A DNA stretch of 64,000 nucleotides from Cryptomeria japonica (lineage: Eukaryota > Streptophyta > Pinopsida > Cupressales > Cupressaceae), in assembly GCF_030272615.1 (NCBI RefSeq), contig NC_081415.1:624899740-624963739 (forward strand), written 5' to 3'. The notes beneath the pieces were generated by a model that was given only the letters and a program-made list of their open reading frames with translations, ran no database searches and was not told the origin of the DNA. Each line of letters begins with the position of its first letter. Positions within the stretch are counted from its first letter, which is position 1. Below are positions 45,693-59,265 of the stretch, piece by piece. The translations under genes were made by a program, and so were the position numbers.

Positions 45693-48600
45693 TGTAATGC
45701 CCCACTAGGAAACCCCGAAGGGATAAAGCTAAAACACAAGAATAGAGTGCAATAATTTTTTTTTTTATAGATAAACACAACATTAAGATACAACGAGATA
45801 TCAAAATTCAGATTACATAGCAGAAGACATCAACTAACACCTACAGAGTTTCCCAACATGATTACTTAATTACACATTTAACTTAACTCACACTAATAAA
45901 TCCAATAAGTTGATTATCTTATAACGAGATAATTATTAAACAAGGATAATTTCTTTCAGATAGATGAAAATATAGATCACAATATAAGGTTCATCCATTA
46001 AGATTTGTCTATACCCGTCATTCAAACTTTCATTTACAATTTAAGTCATGCATCTAATTTAACAACACACTTGAATTTTATCATAAACTAATGAGATATT
46101 TCCATGCATACTTAATTTCCTTAACAATAACTAAATATATTCCATTATCCTAAGCTACATTCTTTAATGGTCCAATTTACTGCATTCAAGAGAGGACTGC
46201 ATACATGCATTTAAAATTAATTTCATCTTATCCACTTATAAATTCTATCAAAATGCCATTCATACATGCTAACACTAAACATGAAACATAAGAACAAAAG
46301 CATCACATAACACCAAGATGATCTCGGAGTTCACCCTTAAAGGGATACATCTCCGGGTCTACTCAACTAAAAGACCCATCTGATAATTAATAAAGTTAAA
46401 AATACATGAGGTTCTCATTATTTACCATCCTGCCATCAAGGTGAAACATAACCAGTATACAAACGACCACATCAGTCAATAAATACATAATTGATCCCTG
46501 GAAAGGAAAGGATCCATCTGAAACATAAACGAAGAAAATACAAATGTCCACTAGAGCATCCACAAAACTAAGACATCGCAACCCAAGGTCTAGCATGAAA
46601 TCAGGTTCTCACAGGGGCATAAGAAATAAGACGACTCCACAAAGGTACTCCTATCAAGACAATACAACCACACAGTAGCGAATGTAGGGACACATGTCAT
46701 CACACAACCTAGTATGGTTAACATGACAGGTCTTCATAGGTTCCACCTCATACACTGGGTTACCCTGGCAACCTAATCTGAACCTCCGGCCCATCCAAGC
46801 CTCATGTGGACCCACACATCCTTTCATGAAGACAAGAATGATGGTTTTCCATTTCAGGCCTTCTCACAGCATGTCGAGTCTATGTTAGCACTAATCCCAT
46901 GTGTGAGGCACAATTATCTTACTTAGTGAATCATTAACAACACTCTAATATACTATTAGGTTAGCACTTATTAGACACACTTTCGATGGGTTACCCAGTA
47001 GCCACTTTGGGAATGGCCCCCAATCGAAAGCGACTTTTCCATACGACACTAGACTATACTCAGACGAACTCAAAAATAAAGGAATACACATGGTCAAGCA
47101 AATGGAGTTCAAAATGGAGGGAACAACCATTTGGTCAAACACGACTCATATGAGGTGCTCTGATAGACGGTACTCTAACCAGAGACCTGACCAGCTATGG
47201 TCAACCACGTATCATCATTCAACACCTGCATAAAGGATATGACCAATTACGACACCACCACAAAGTAACAGTCAAACTCGAGACTGAGTACTCAAACGGG
47301 TACCCCAAATCACTCCATACGACAGGGTCCTATCAAACAAAGCACGACTTGCCATTACTTAAGCAAAAGCAAATACAAAAATTAAACTCGCATAGGAAAT
47401 AACCAATAGATACAATCTTTTTTGAAATTGATTTAAACATTAAATGTCGATCAAGTCTTCTAAATGATCTAAGTTTGATTGCAGGTATCTACCTCATCTA
47501 GGTACAATTTGATACTTGGTTTTCTAACTCCCTGGGGTTCATTAGTATCGAACATACATAGATGCATCATTATGAGTTCTTAAACTAAGTTCACATGAAT
47601 ATAATTAAATAATCATTAACCAACTAAATAAGATATTGATTCTTCAAATAAAACATCGTTCTCATACTGGCTCAAAAACAATCTCTCCAATTTCATCTTT
47701 TCCAAGCCCAGTTACACTATACGGATGAAGGAAACTTAAACATATAAGGAATCCAAATAAAGATAGTCCATTCCTACTTAACAATTATTTCCTTGTGCAT
47801 ATATAGAAAATTACCAAAATTAAATATTAATTACTATATATTTATTAATCCGCAATTATTAAAATATATACAATTAATAATAAGCAAATAACAAATTAAG
47901 TATCTAATTAGAAAAATATGCATTAATAATAAAATACAATTTGAAAATTAATTAAATTATATTGCCACTTATACAATTAATTAATTTCCAATAATCATAA
48001 TTTATTAATTAAATCCCATACTTAAACTTAATTAAAAACTTAATTAAAATTTACATTTAATAATATTAAATTATAATTTTTATTAAAATAATAATATTTA
48101 AAAAGCCAAAATAATGGGGGGTAGCGATAAGGTAGCTGGGCCCACCTCCCTTTTACGGGGGTTTGGGGGCGGTTGTACCCTAGCCGCGGGCGATGCCACC
48201 GTGGGGGTTGCAGTTCCCTGCGGCCACCGCGGGGGTCGTAGCTAGTCGCAGACCCGCGTAGGGGAAGGAGGCGCCGGGATGAGCCTTTGCTCCCCGCTCC
48301 TCCAATCCCCAAATAAATGCCCTCTTTTTAATATTTCATAAAATCTATTATGATTTAATACTTTTGTTTTGTTTTATATTTCTCTTTTTTTTTAAACAAA
48401 CCCCCATTTTAAAAAAAAAAACCAGTCTCTTATTGAGACTTAAAATAAATATTTTCAGAATGATAGAGGTTTTCAAAATCAGAGAAATTTTTGGAATAAC
48501 CATCCAAATAAATAATCTTTTTGCGCATAAGGAAGCTCATTTTTCATGCAAGGATTCGAGCAATAAGCCAATCTTTAACTAATTCCATTATAATTCTTCA

Positions 48601-49720
48601 TCTTGGGCAATCAATGGAGAATTTTGAAACCAAAATTGCATGAAGAACATTCAAGCCCATTTTTTTTTAAATTTAAACAATAACTAAATTGATAAACAAA
48701 TTTCCTACCTCAATAAGCATTCCTGGAAAGGATCTAATGGAGAGCCCCAACCTATAGCTCAAGAAATCCTTCTCCTTCCAAAATCCCCAAATTTTCCATC
48801 TAAAATATTTTCCAAAAAAAAAAATCAATCTCCCATATTTTTCCCAAAACCTAGGTTAAATGGGAGAAGTTTGACCAAAATTTTATTTTTGGAATCAAAA
48901 TATTTTTATTTAAAATAAATCACAAACTCAATCTTTTCCAACTATATCAATATATTAACTTGGTTTTCAATCTAAAAATTGATTTTCTCAAATAATTGAA
49001 ATTTAACCTTTCTATTTCAAAAAGCCAACAAGATTAACTTAATTGTATTTCAATTAAATTTAAATCTTTCTTTTCCAATAGTGTAAACATATTAAATTTA
49101 ACATTAAAATTAACCATTTAATTGAACTTGCTCCTAATTTAAATCGAGCAATTCAAATTAATGATAATCGCATAAAGAAACCCTATTTAATTTAGTCCAA
49201 TAATCTTTAATGCACAAACACATATTTAGTGAAATTAAATACTAAGGACTAATTACTCAATTTAACCATACACACAAAACAAGCAACCCAAGAAGCCAAA
49301 CGGACAGACGACCTGCAAACCCAACCAAAGGGAATACCAACGATGACTGACGATGCTCACTTAAGCATGACTATGGTCAAACGAGGGTCTTACGACCACC
49401 TAATCCAAATTCTAAGGACCAAAGAGGTACACTCAAACCTGCGAATCCAGGTGGAGACAAACCTCGCACCCATGCGGCACTATATCTAAAATCTCATGCA
49501 ACCAAGAGTCATACATGCATGCATATATAAATTTAATGAAAGTGTTAGCTCGATATTATAACACAAAATAGGAAAACTAATGAACTTGCATACAAACTGG
49601 TGTGAAAACCACATTAACAGGTATGCACTAAAATCAAAACATTTGACTATAACACTATAATATGATAAACTAACTCAGGGCAAACCAAGATTAGAAATTG
49701 ATTAGGGCAGGGGTACTACA
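45693..49720. mobile_element. Solo LTR, 4028 bp
   Basis: Ends TGTAATGCCCCACTAGG and GCAGGGGTACTACA, so it has TG/CA termini in an imperfect inverted repeat. The 5-bp target duplication ggatt is at 45688-45692 and 49721-49725. Removing it restores the copia gag frame. There is no internal coding region, so it is a solo LTR; length and TGTARTRCCCC ends suggest a Ty3/gypsy family with giant LTRs. The short open frames inside show no known protein. Orientation not settled. Confidence 0.88.
48110..48312. other. GC-rich island inside the 4-kb solo LTR
   Basis: About 200 bp of very GC-rich, CpG-rich DNA (ggccaccgcgggggtcg, ccgcgggcgatgccacc) in an otherwise A/T-rich LTR. A TATA-like CATTTATTTGG sits at its right edge on the minus strand, so it could be the transcribed leader of the LTR. 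The open frames across it are due to base composition. Confidence 0.5.
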
Positions 49721-50130
49721 GGATTACCTTGTGACTAACAATGGAAGCACACCAACCAATTTCAAGATGAACTATGTGATTGCTTCATTTTTTTTTTAAG
49801 AGATGCGAAGAAAATCTTTTGATATGGCTAAGGAGGCCCTAGGTTCTTGTGGTAGAATGATGGAGAAAGGCAAGAAGTAGGACAATAAGGTTAAATATGA
49901 GTCTTCAAGGAGATCTAAGTCTCCTAGTAAAAATTCTAAGATGAAATGTTTGAACTACAACAAATCTACGAATTTCCAAAAAAGATTCGAGGAGAGGAAA
50001 ATGAAAGATAAAAAGGATTTCTCTGGTTCTAACTTTGAAAAATCCTCTTAGGCTGAAGAAGATTATTTTGTCACAACCTTGGCAAGTCATGCATAAGAAG
50101 ATGTGTGGTTGATAGATTAATGGTGGGAAG

Positions 50131-51335
50131 GTGTAATTGGTTGATGAATCTCACCTAAACGTTGTTGTGATGAAAGAGTATATTACATATTATATTTTCA
50201 TTGATGTCTATGTGTTGTCCATGGTGTTTTCATTGATGTTAACCATCAGTATTGTGTTGGCATTAATGTAGAGTCTAGATAAGTGCTAAGGTGATGGTTC
50301 TTTCATCATGATATGTCCAGTTGTGTATATAGTTGTGTAAAGATGTGATGACATTTATGGTTCATTTTCAACCTAATGGTGTGAATGTCTATACCCACTA
50401 TGTTTAATAATTCTTTGATGATGATGATTGTGATAATGAATTGATGAATAAAAATAATGTTGATTCCCATGTTTAGATAAAAGAGTTGTTATCATGATGA
50501 TATCTTATTTATGTGAATATTATAAGAATGGTTATGAAGTGGATGTGATGGTGATGATCTTGTGTATGCTACAAGATGATGGGTCAGCTCCTTTGTTGCT
50601 CTTAAATGAGCAAATGATGTTACAAGGACATTCTAGTCTTTATAATTTGGTGAAGGTTGAAGATGTAGGTAAGTATATTGAATTTTTTTTAGGAGAATGC
50701 TCATCATCTCTTCATGTATACAAGTATGGTCTTGTAGTTTGATATTTAATGTGTATTTAATATGGACATTGCACTCCTATTCTTCAAGTCCTTGGTGTTG
50801 TAGCAAATGTTGTTTGGAATATGCAGTATGTTTGTAGGGTGGTTGTTTGTTAGGATTGATCCAAAAGATGCTTTGCATTTATCCACATTGCTGATTCTAG
50901 TGCTACGAGTTGGAACATGTGCAGTGTTTTAGTTAATATTTTAGGTTATGAAGTGTTCTACAAATTGGCTTATCAATATTTGTACCTTATTTTTTCTATC
51001 TTATGGTGATGATATGCATGATTTATTATCTTTATAATTTCGCAAAAGGTAGTATTGATAAACAGAATACAATGGATTGTTTTTAAGATCATAAAGGAGA
51101 TGGATCTAATAATGGCAATTCCATTTTAAGACAACCTAGTATTTAGATTTGGATATAAGTTTTAGATTTTCATATTGTATAATTCAAATCCTTGTATCTC
51201 ATCCATTGAAGTCATAAATTGACTATTTGGATAGAGATTGAAATTTCAACCTTTGATATTAGAGCTTGCATTTTTCTCAAAAAGAAATATAAAACACTTT
51301 GATCAAAAATATTTTTTTATAAATATTAGTCTAAA
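50131..51335. other. Non-coding stretch, possible LTR remnant
   Basis: Near 50195-50270, ttttcattgatgtctatg and ttttcattgatgttaacc recall the start of Copia1-type LTRs (ttttgtcattgatgtcaac). Beyond that, no gene or element was recognised; the 82-codon open frame at 50494 has no known features. Confidence 0.3.
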
Positions 51336-51524
51336 TAAGGAGCAACATAGTTGGTTAAGGGCTTTGGGTTCTTCTCATATAGGTCCCAAGATCAATTCAT
51401 GTTTCTTCAAGTTAAATGGCATGTGGTTGGTTTAGGCAAGGTCTATTTAGACACTAAGTCGAGTTGCATGGGGCCAACACTTGTTGTATCTTCTGGGGAT
51501 ACCACAGGGTTATTAAAAAAAAAA
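51336..51524 (+). mobile_element. Probable tRNA-derived SINE
   Basis: An A-box-like tagttggttaagggc (about 51349) and a B-box-like agatcaattc (about 51388), spaced as in a tRNA promoter and joined by a tRNA-like section (tttgggttcttctcatatag). A body of unrelated sequence and an A-run (51514-51524) follow. This is the architecture of a plant SINE. No clear target duplication. Confidence 0.55.
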
Positions 51525-52789
51525 TTTCTCGTAAATATTCATGAAAATATTAATCATCATAAAAATATTAATTAATTTATAAAATATTAAATACAATCAA
51601 TTTGAAATCATTATTCTTCTATTGAAAATTAAGATTACAAAAAACCACATCATCTGAGTTACCAAAAATATGCAATTAATAATTATAGGCTAAGCCCTCA
51701 TTTTAATATTAGCAAAGTAAAGAAACTATATGAAAGTGGATAACATATAGTGTGGGCTTACTGAATTATTTGAACATCATAAGTTTAAAATCTAAGATGT
51801 TAAAAAGTTATGGTCCTATTGTCACCAACTCAAAATTTTAAAAATATATTGTATATCTTAAATAATTAATAATATATATTTTTTTAAAATAATATATATT
51901 ATTTTAAAATAATATTTTAATTTATAATTAAATAATTGTATCCATAATATTTATAATATCATTTATAAATATTGTGGTACACATTAAAATAAAAGATGAA
52001 TAAAAGAAGTCATATAGCTCAAAAGTTAACATGGGTCATGTCTAGATTAGAATGTATAAAAGAGTAATTACAAATAGCCAATAAATAGAGAGAGAAATAT
52101 CAATAAGAAGAGGTGCTTGATCCTAGTCATTTGATTTGACCCATACATAAGTGGTGTCTAAAGTGTCTATAGTCAAGTCTCATCCATCATTTTTATCTTT
52201 ATCATTATCATATTGATTATCTTTAGTAGAAACACAAATATGAAAAATAACGAGAGCTAACCAAGGAAAATTGCTAAAATTTTCTCAAGCATGAATCCAA
52301 CCACAAATAGGTGATGATGAATCTAAGTTGTGTCTTGGAGGCCATGACCATTCTTTTTTAGCATAATCTCTTCTTACTAATGTTGAAGAGACTTGAGAAT
52401 GGGCCAATTGATTGTCATGTGTTGACTAGCTATTATGTCAATAATGTTCACAAGATGGAGAGTGACCTCTACTAGAAATGATTGTTAGAAAGACCCTAGC
52501 AATAATACATGACAAATTGCCTAACTATCTAACAAGATTTATAGATAAACAGCTTCAAGTACAACTTTATATTCTTGCACTTGAATTTATATAGACACAC
52601 GATATTTTTGAAACAAACCAAAAATTTATAATTCATACAACATCCCAAATAAAAAATCTTTTACAATGCTAAAGATATGTTTATATATATAATATATACA
52701 TTCGTTTCGAATAATATATGAACTCCCTATTATGAGCACTTTATTATAACTCTACAGCTATCACCATACGATTTCTTGTTGGAAGCTAG
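51525..52789. other. A/T-rich non-coding DNA
   Basis: Includes a TA/TTTTAAAATA-rich run (51840-51960). No gene, repeat unit or element edge was recognised. Confidence 0.35.
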
Positions 52790-54087
52790 GACTGGAATAT
52801 ACAAAAGAGGAGATGCAACATAGCTAGAGGTACCTTAAATTTGTATAAAAGTCCAAAATAGAATACAAAATACAATGTTATCACAAGTCATTGGCATGCT
52901 ATGCTTTAATAGTTTCGTCTTTTCTCATTATTCTCTCGATCATTATATCCCTTGCTATCGTACAAACAGCTCCGTTGTTTCCACATGGACTGAGCTGGAC
53001 TTTGAACTGGAATGTATAAACTCCATTATTTTTAGTTTTATAAAATTCAAAATCTTTACAGAACCATATAAATAAATAATAAGAATCATAGTTTTATAAA
53101 AGCATGAAGATACCCAAAAGAAAAGCATAAAGCTAACAAGCAATTAGAATAGGAACAAATGATGAATAAATTAATGAAAATGGTGGTCGATTTTTCTAAT
53201 TTCTTTTCTGATACCTTGGACTGTTCCACATATTAAATTCTTGGAGGCACCAAATTTCCACTCTGACATCTCATACCATTAAGTTTGAATTTTATATGAT
53301 TGAAAGGTGGAGTGGGTTGCTGGAAAGCCCTGCATGGACCCATCTTTTTTCTCTCCTGGAGATTCATTCTTAAATATAATTATTTTAGATTCATGAGTTG
53401 GATTTACAGTGACATTCAATTATATGTATGGGATCTAAGTTAAAAAAATAGAGTTAGTTAGAAAGTTCATGAAGATATTCTGCAATACCTCGTAGCAATG
53501 ATTCATTAATTTATTAGACGACTATTTAATATCAAACAAACATTCTTATATTCATAAACTTCTGAATAATTTCGGTCACTTTTGTGATTAGGTTAGTGAT
53601 CTGATCTTTGCAACACAATTTAAATCTGCTTGAAGATTTGAATTCTGTTAAATATAATTTTTGTTTTCCTTTGGTCTTAAGTGTTTTCATTTGTATCTAC
53701 GAAAAGATGATATATTAGATATTGTTTAAGATCTTCGGCTCGTCCCTAGTGAAATCATTCTTATTAGTTCAACAATACGTTACAAAAGATCAGAAACAAT
53801 AGGCAAATATGCAGTGTCTCTTTCAAGTATGGTGATCCAATCAAATGATACAATGTTAGTGCTCTACGAATATTTTTTGAGTGAACAATTAAAAAGTGAC
53901 AATGAGAAGTCTGGTATTTATGGATGATGTATATAGTGATTCAATCAAATGATATAATGTTAGTGCTTTATGAATATTTTTTGAGTGAACACTTATAAAG
54001 TGATAATGAGAAGTCTCGTTTATTTATGGATGATGTAAAAGTAAGGTAAGCTTTTTTTTAAATGTTACATTTCAGCGTATAATAACA

Positions 54088-55634
54088 TTTTATGTCCTCT
54101 TTCGTTTATGGATTCCTACTCTTTAATTTAAAATGCTTATCTTTTTCTCTTGGTTACAAGGAGTAAACTGGTGGTAGACATCTCCAACTCGTACCTTGTG
54201 TCACCTTCTAGGAAAATATTGCTGGTAGCCATTGATTTTCTTTGTCATCCAAGATGCATCTATCAACTCCTCTCTTAAGAATTCATTTGCAGATTTACTC
54301 CTCAAACAATCAAAGGGGCCTTCTAGACCAATTGCAAAGTGCCTCCCTTGTGTGTTCTATATTTAGGAGGTGTTGCTTGGACATGTGATGTTGGATTGCA
54401 TTTCCTATTTTGAAAAGGTGTCATTTATTGGTAGGTTTAACCACTTGTGGTCCTCACTCCCTACAATGCATTCCTAGATAATAGAGCACTAGAACCCATT
54501 GATCTCAAGTAAAGTTGAGATTTACTCGTGTTCTTGTGGCTACTTAGTTGTTTTCTTTGACTTTCCTAAAGATAGGGATTTGGTTTTAACCATAAGAGTC
54601 TAGAAACATGGTTCACATGCTCTATCCTTCCGCCCTTGATAACCCTCTTTCAACCCATTGGTGGAACCTATTGAGTTTTCCCCTAACTAGGTAACACATC
54701 CCCACCGTCCCCTCCATTTCTATTGCAACACTGCCTATAGAGATATTGGTAATATGATTGACCTAGTTTCATCAAAGTTTACCATTATACATGGCTTTTC
54801 TCCCATACTTCCTACACTAGGAATTGGGTGGACTTTGACCTTTCTAACCCACTTCTTGCTAAGATCTCACTAAAGGTTAGTGAGTTGCCATGGATAATGA
54901 TCCTGAACTAAAAACAGATCCATTTTTCGTGCATATGTTGTTTTTTCTACAAGGTATTTAGCCTTTGCGTGCCCCCTAGGTTCTTGCCTACATTTTTTTG
55001 GTACTTGGTGGAAAGATGTTGAATGATGCCATATCACAATTATTCCTGCTAACTTATATTTTGGTTCAAAGTCTCATATGGATTTTGTACCTCCTTCTTT
55101 GGCCATTGTACCTATTTTGGTGGCCTTTGTTTCAATGGATTGTGATGTTCTTGCTCGTATGGTCATTCCTAAGGTCCTTTCTAGTGCTCCCTCATGTTTT
55201 GGCCTCATTCCATCTATGTTTCCTAACTCTTTGGCCCCTATCTATTATGTTCCCCCTTAGCATTTTTTGGCCCACCTGACTGACTCATATGTTTCCTCTG
55301 ATGGTCCCTCCAACACTGCTCCTTTAGCCTCTCCTGAAAAATATGTTTCTTCTTGACCTATTATTCACCACAAGAAAATGAGTCAATCCCTCTTAGCCTA
55401 GAAAACTCAGTTTGTCCAATTGGGCACACTATAGGGTCTCAACTCTGATTAACAATTTCCTAGATTTTTGTTCTTCTCCAAGGAAAGTTTCAGTTTCTGT
55501 TAGCAATGTTGTGTTGTATTTTAGTTACATTTTGAGTAACTCTATTGTTCTATCATGCAACAACCTATTGTTTAGAAAGTTCATTTCTAATCTATAATGG
55601 ATTGGGGCCCTTCCCCACTTACTTTAATTAAAAA
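54088..55634 (+). mobile_element. LINE insertion, ORF1 fragment
   Basis: Across several frames the translation follows plant LINE ORF1 (DUF4283-type): VVDISNSYLVSPSRKILLVA (about 54172), LEPIDLK, FNHKSLETWFTCSILPPLI, PPFLLQHCL, and WVDFDLSNPLLAKISLKVSE (about 54830-54890) just before a damaged zinc-knuckle region. It is flanked by an imperfect duplication of about 20 bp, catttcagcgtataataaca (54068-54087) and catcctagcacataaattaa (from 55635). Copy 2 of repeat R has one empty site. It is 5'-truncated, ends in a short A-rich tail, and is full of stops. Confidence 0.65.
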
Positions 55635-55739
55635 CATCCTAGCACATAAATTAACAAATGTTAAGCTCAACTTGATGAATGCAGAAAGTAGATGAAATAG
55701 TTCAACAAAGACCAATTTTAATTTTTTAAAGGTTTTTAC

Positions 55740-57545
55740 TAAGGGTAAAAAAGGTTTTGAGAGGACCTAAAACCCTATACAATAGGTTTTGAAGGGACTG
55801 AGAACCCTTAGATTTGGTGGGGATCTAGATCCCACTTACATAATGATGTAACTAGATACAACACACACAACTAACAGTAGACCCACAACCATACACAAAA
55901 TATAAAAAATAAAGAAGTAGTTGTAAGTACCAAATGCCAAAGCCAACAACATTAACTACTCAAGTAGTCTTGAGTAAAGGATTTTTCCAAGCTCCCTTAA
56001 TCTTAGCAATGGTTTTTAACTAGGCTCCCATAACCTTAACCTTCAGTAACATAAAAATATTACACAGTAAACTTATTCAAATAATGTGTTTTGGAAAAGA
56101 TCCCAAAAATTTCAACTCAAGCTAAAGAACTGTCCCATTCAAAACAAAAGCCTCAAACCCCACCCAACTCTCCACCTCCATAGAAGAATAATGATGGAGA
56201 AGAGGATGAAAGGCATCAATATCAGCAATGCAACTGCATCTTCCAACCTTTCCTACAATCATGTTCTCCACCTCCACAGGATCCATGAAAAGGGAAGAAA
56301 GAACTAGAGATAACCAAGACCTGGCCACACCCACAACAAGGTTATCCACCTCAATAGGATAAGAATCCACCTTAATAGAAGTGTCATGGTGGAGGAATAG
56401 AAAAAAGCATGATGAGCCTATATAAGAAGTCTAGAATTGTGAAACTAGAGATCTCCTTCTAAACACACAAGGTTAGACAGTTCCTCAAAACCAAATTGAA
56501 CCCTTAACCAAAACCAAAGAGCCCCACTGAAAAAAGGCTCCAAGAGAAAAAGAGCCAAAAAACTTAAACTTTGGGAAGCTTTTTCAAGGGAAATGAAATT
56601 GGGGATGAAAAGAAAAGCATTAAGGAAAAACATACCCCTCAAAGCTAACAAGAGGCTAACTGGAAAATGGGTAGATAAAGCCTCAACCATGATAGCTAGG
56701 GACCAAACCCTAATAGATCTACCAAAAGAAGCATTGGGTCCCTAAAAATAATGCATACCCACAAAAGACCTAGTAGCCGGAAAAATAGTCATAGATGGCC
56801 AAAGATAATAGCCACATGTAAAATAATGAGATAAATCCACCATAGACTAGGAAAATAGGGGCAACACCATGAAAAAATAAAGTGGGGCATCAAACCCCTA
56901 TAGTCACTCTACAACATCATAGGAAAAGAGAGCAGAGAGAAAATACCCCCAAAATGGGATCACAAGATGCCAGAAGACCTTCAACCACAACCCCAACTGC
57001 ACAAGGCACAAACTAGAGGACATCCACAACAAGGTCCCCATTTTTTTCTTCCAATGCACAAAGAAGCAGAGGGAAACCATACAGGTCAATGAAACATATC
57101 CTACAACCACAACAAACCCTGAAGCCTCTCCTACAAGATACCACAACATCCATGAACCATCCTTCCAAAATAGCTAAGGAAAAAGTACTAAAAAGGGCCA
57201 AAAAGGGAAGAAAAATGCATATGCATAAGTCCTAACCCAAGTAAGTTGATTCCATCCATGACAACCATCTAAAGCTCCCACGAAGAGAAAATAACCATCC
57301 AACCCAAAGACGAATGGGTTGCAGAGAAAGCCACAACATTGGCACCAAGAAAATTTGCAACTAACATACCGCATACAGACAAGGATTGAGTAGAAGATCC
57401 ACCCCCACTTGCATCATCATTTTACCCATTTGCAACACCTCCCTCCTTAAAAGAAACCCTCACGACCCCTTATCCCCTCTTCCTACCTCTATGCTCCATG
57501 ACATCTCTCTATCATTACTTTTTGGAGTAAGTTTCATGCCATCAG
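55740..57545 (-). mobile_element. Unidentified insertion in repeat R
   Basis: Absent from copy 2, where about 61670 continues directly into 61700. The left edge is T-rich (aattttttaaagg), which would fit the A-tail of a minus-strand retroposon. Minus-strand open frames (57374-56904, 56690-56445, 56370-56122) are rich in Phe, Leu, Trp and Cys and may be one decayed coding region, but I recognise no domain. Confidence 0.4.
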
Positions 57546-59265
57546 TTCCATGAATTGAACTCTAAATCAAGTAAAGGAATGGGTGTAGTGAATTTGGGAA
57601 CTGATTCTTAGGGGTGTGTATAGATCGATTCAAAGAAAAAGTCATGTTGTTTTTCTTTTTTCTTCTTAGATGTCTTTCTTTTACACTACTTGGTACAATA
57701 TGAATAAACTAGTGAAAGTGAACCAAAAAGATAGGGGAAAGTAATGTATGTGTTTTTCATGATTAATTTTTTTTCATTATTTTGACTTGTATTGAACTAC
57801 TATGAAGATGCATGCATTTAATTAAAAAAAAATGAAAATGAAACTAAAAAAAATATCAAAAACTTAAAATGTATACAAATTAGGGTACCAATTTGGTGCA
57901 TTCTCTTTAGAATGCATGATCTACCATAAAACATACAAAATGAAAATTTTAGTGAATAATGCATCCTAACAATATAAAATATACAGTAACTAAAAATTAT
58001 TTCACATTTAAAACATCAAAATGTAAGAAAGCAAAAATGTATAATATATTCTACCTATAATGGAAATAAGATTTGACTCAAAGAAAAAATAGAGTGACTT
58101 AATTTTATAATGGAAGTGATAATTAAATAATCGTTCCAACCATAATCATCAAATGATGTTTCCCTCCCGAATTGATTAAATACAATGGATACAAGGAATC
58201 AAATGAGAAAAGAAAAAGATATGATCAATTAAAACAACTAATCATATAAAATGAAAAGATATCATCTTGTGGTAAATATGTAACAACATAGTAAGACGTG
58301 GTCTTTGGACCATGTATAAACAAGGAGGCAAGATAATCACTAATGCTTCCCCAAATGAAGGAAAGTAACAAGTGAGAAGAGCCATGAATGTTGGATAAGA
58401 TGATGCAATTATAAAAAATTAATATGTTATAAGATAAAGTTCGATCTTCATAAACATGCACATGAAATTGTAAGATATAATCATAAACATGGGTAAGGAT
58501 ATTATCACAAGACTTGATCAACATGATATATACATGTAAGGATTAATGTGATACATAAAAGGATGTGTTGAATAGAACATGTATACATGAGATCATGTAA
58601 GCACAATACTATAATATAAGAAAAATTGAAAAATATTACCCATTGGATAATAGTGAATTTAATATCATCAAGTTTTACTAAAATAACTATCATAAATAGG
58701 ATGCACCCAATTGGTGAAACATGACATGTAAAGAACATTGGAAAAGACACATCACTAGTATGGAAGGTGAAATGAGAATTAAATGTATAAATGCACATGA
58801 GAAAAGGAAAATTAACAACACACAATTCTTAATTCAAAATCCAAAATGGAAACATAAGGCAATAAAGATATAAGAAGTCTCATATTGTGGATGGCGTGAT
58901 AACAAATGCCAAATCAAAATCACCAAAAAGAAAACTATACATTATTGTCCACATGATAAGAATATGATTAATAATCACTCCATGATTTACATCATCCAAA
59001 AACCATAGGCAATAACACAAAAAAGAGACATAGATAACACATGAAAAAACTGACAATAAATGTAATGTTTACATCATTCACATGCTAACTATGCCCATTA
59101 AATTACACAACATGAATGGAAATAAATAAGAGTTATATAGAGATCTATATCAATAAAATATGAGAGGTAAGGTGGGAAGAATTTGGCCCTACTGAATTAG
59201 CCTATTCCCAACTTTTTTAATTTCAATATCCTCAAGTATATGGATTTCATCATTATACGAAGTAG

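Larger units (their letters stand above)
45448..50130 (+). pseudogene. Copia gag fragment split by a solo LTR
   Basis: The left part (45448-45692) reads SLRMEEGGSIVDHMNVF, LVSHLGSTDIKIYEQEKCII and LLDSWD. The right part (49726-50130) continues in frame after removing the insert (SWD|YLVTNNGS) into a Lys/Ser-rich stretch, a ruined zinc knuckle (MKCLNYNKSTNF) and EDVWLID, the start of protease. The family's usual DAWLIDSGAS is broken by a stop. Integrase and RT were not found downstream. Confidence 0.72.
52790..59265. repeat. Direct repeat R, copy 1 (interrupted)
   Basis: The blocks 52790-54067, about 55640-55740 and about 57545-59265 are collinear with 60310-63435. Shared landmarks are gatgcaacatagct, the ttagttttata region (53031), ggatgatgtaa (about 54022), caagtaaaggaatggg (57565) and the closing attagcc...ctcaagta. 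Divergence is substantial. Two insertions (54088-55634 and about 55740-57545) are absent from copy 2. The nature of the repeat is unknown; no convincing ORF. Confidence 0.75.

Noticed and set aside
48040-48312. 90-codon open frame on the minus strand across the GC-rich island (Arg/Gly/Pro-rich)
   Set aside because: Lies in a solo LTR; open because of base composition; no domain or start context.
54088-57545. A twin-primed LINE with an inverted 5' half
   Set aside because: The unidentified minus-strand part lies on the wrong side and is separated from the LINE by about 100 bp of repeat R.
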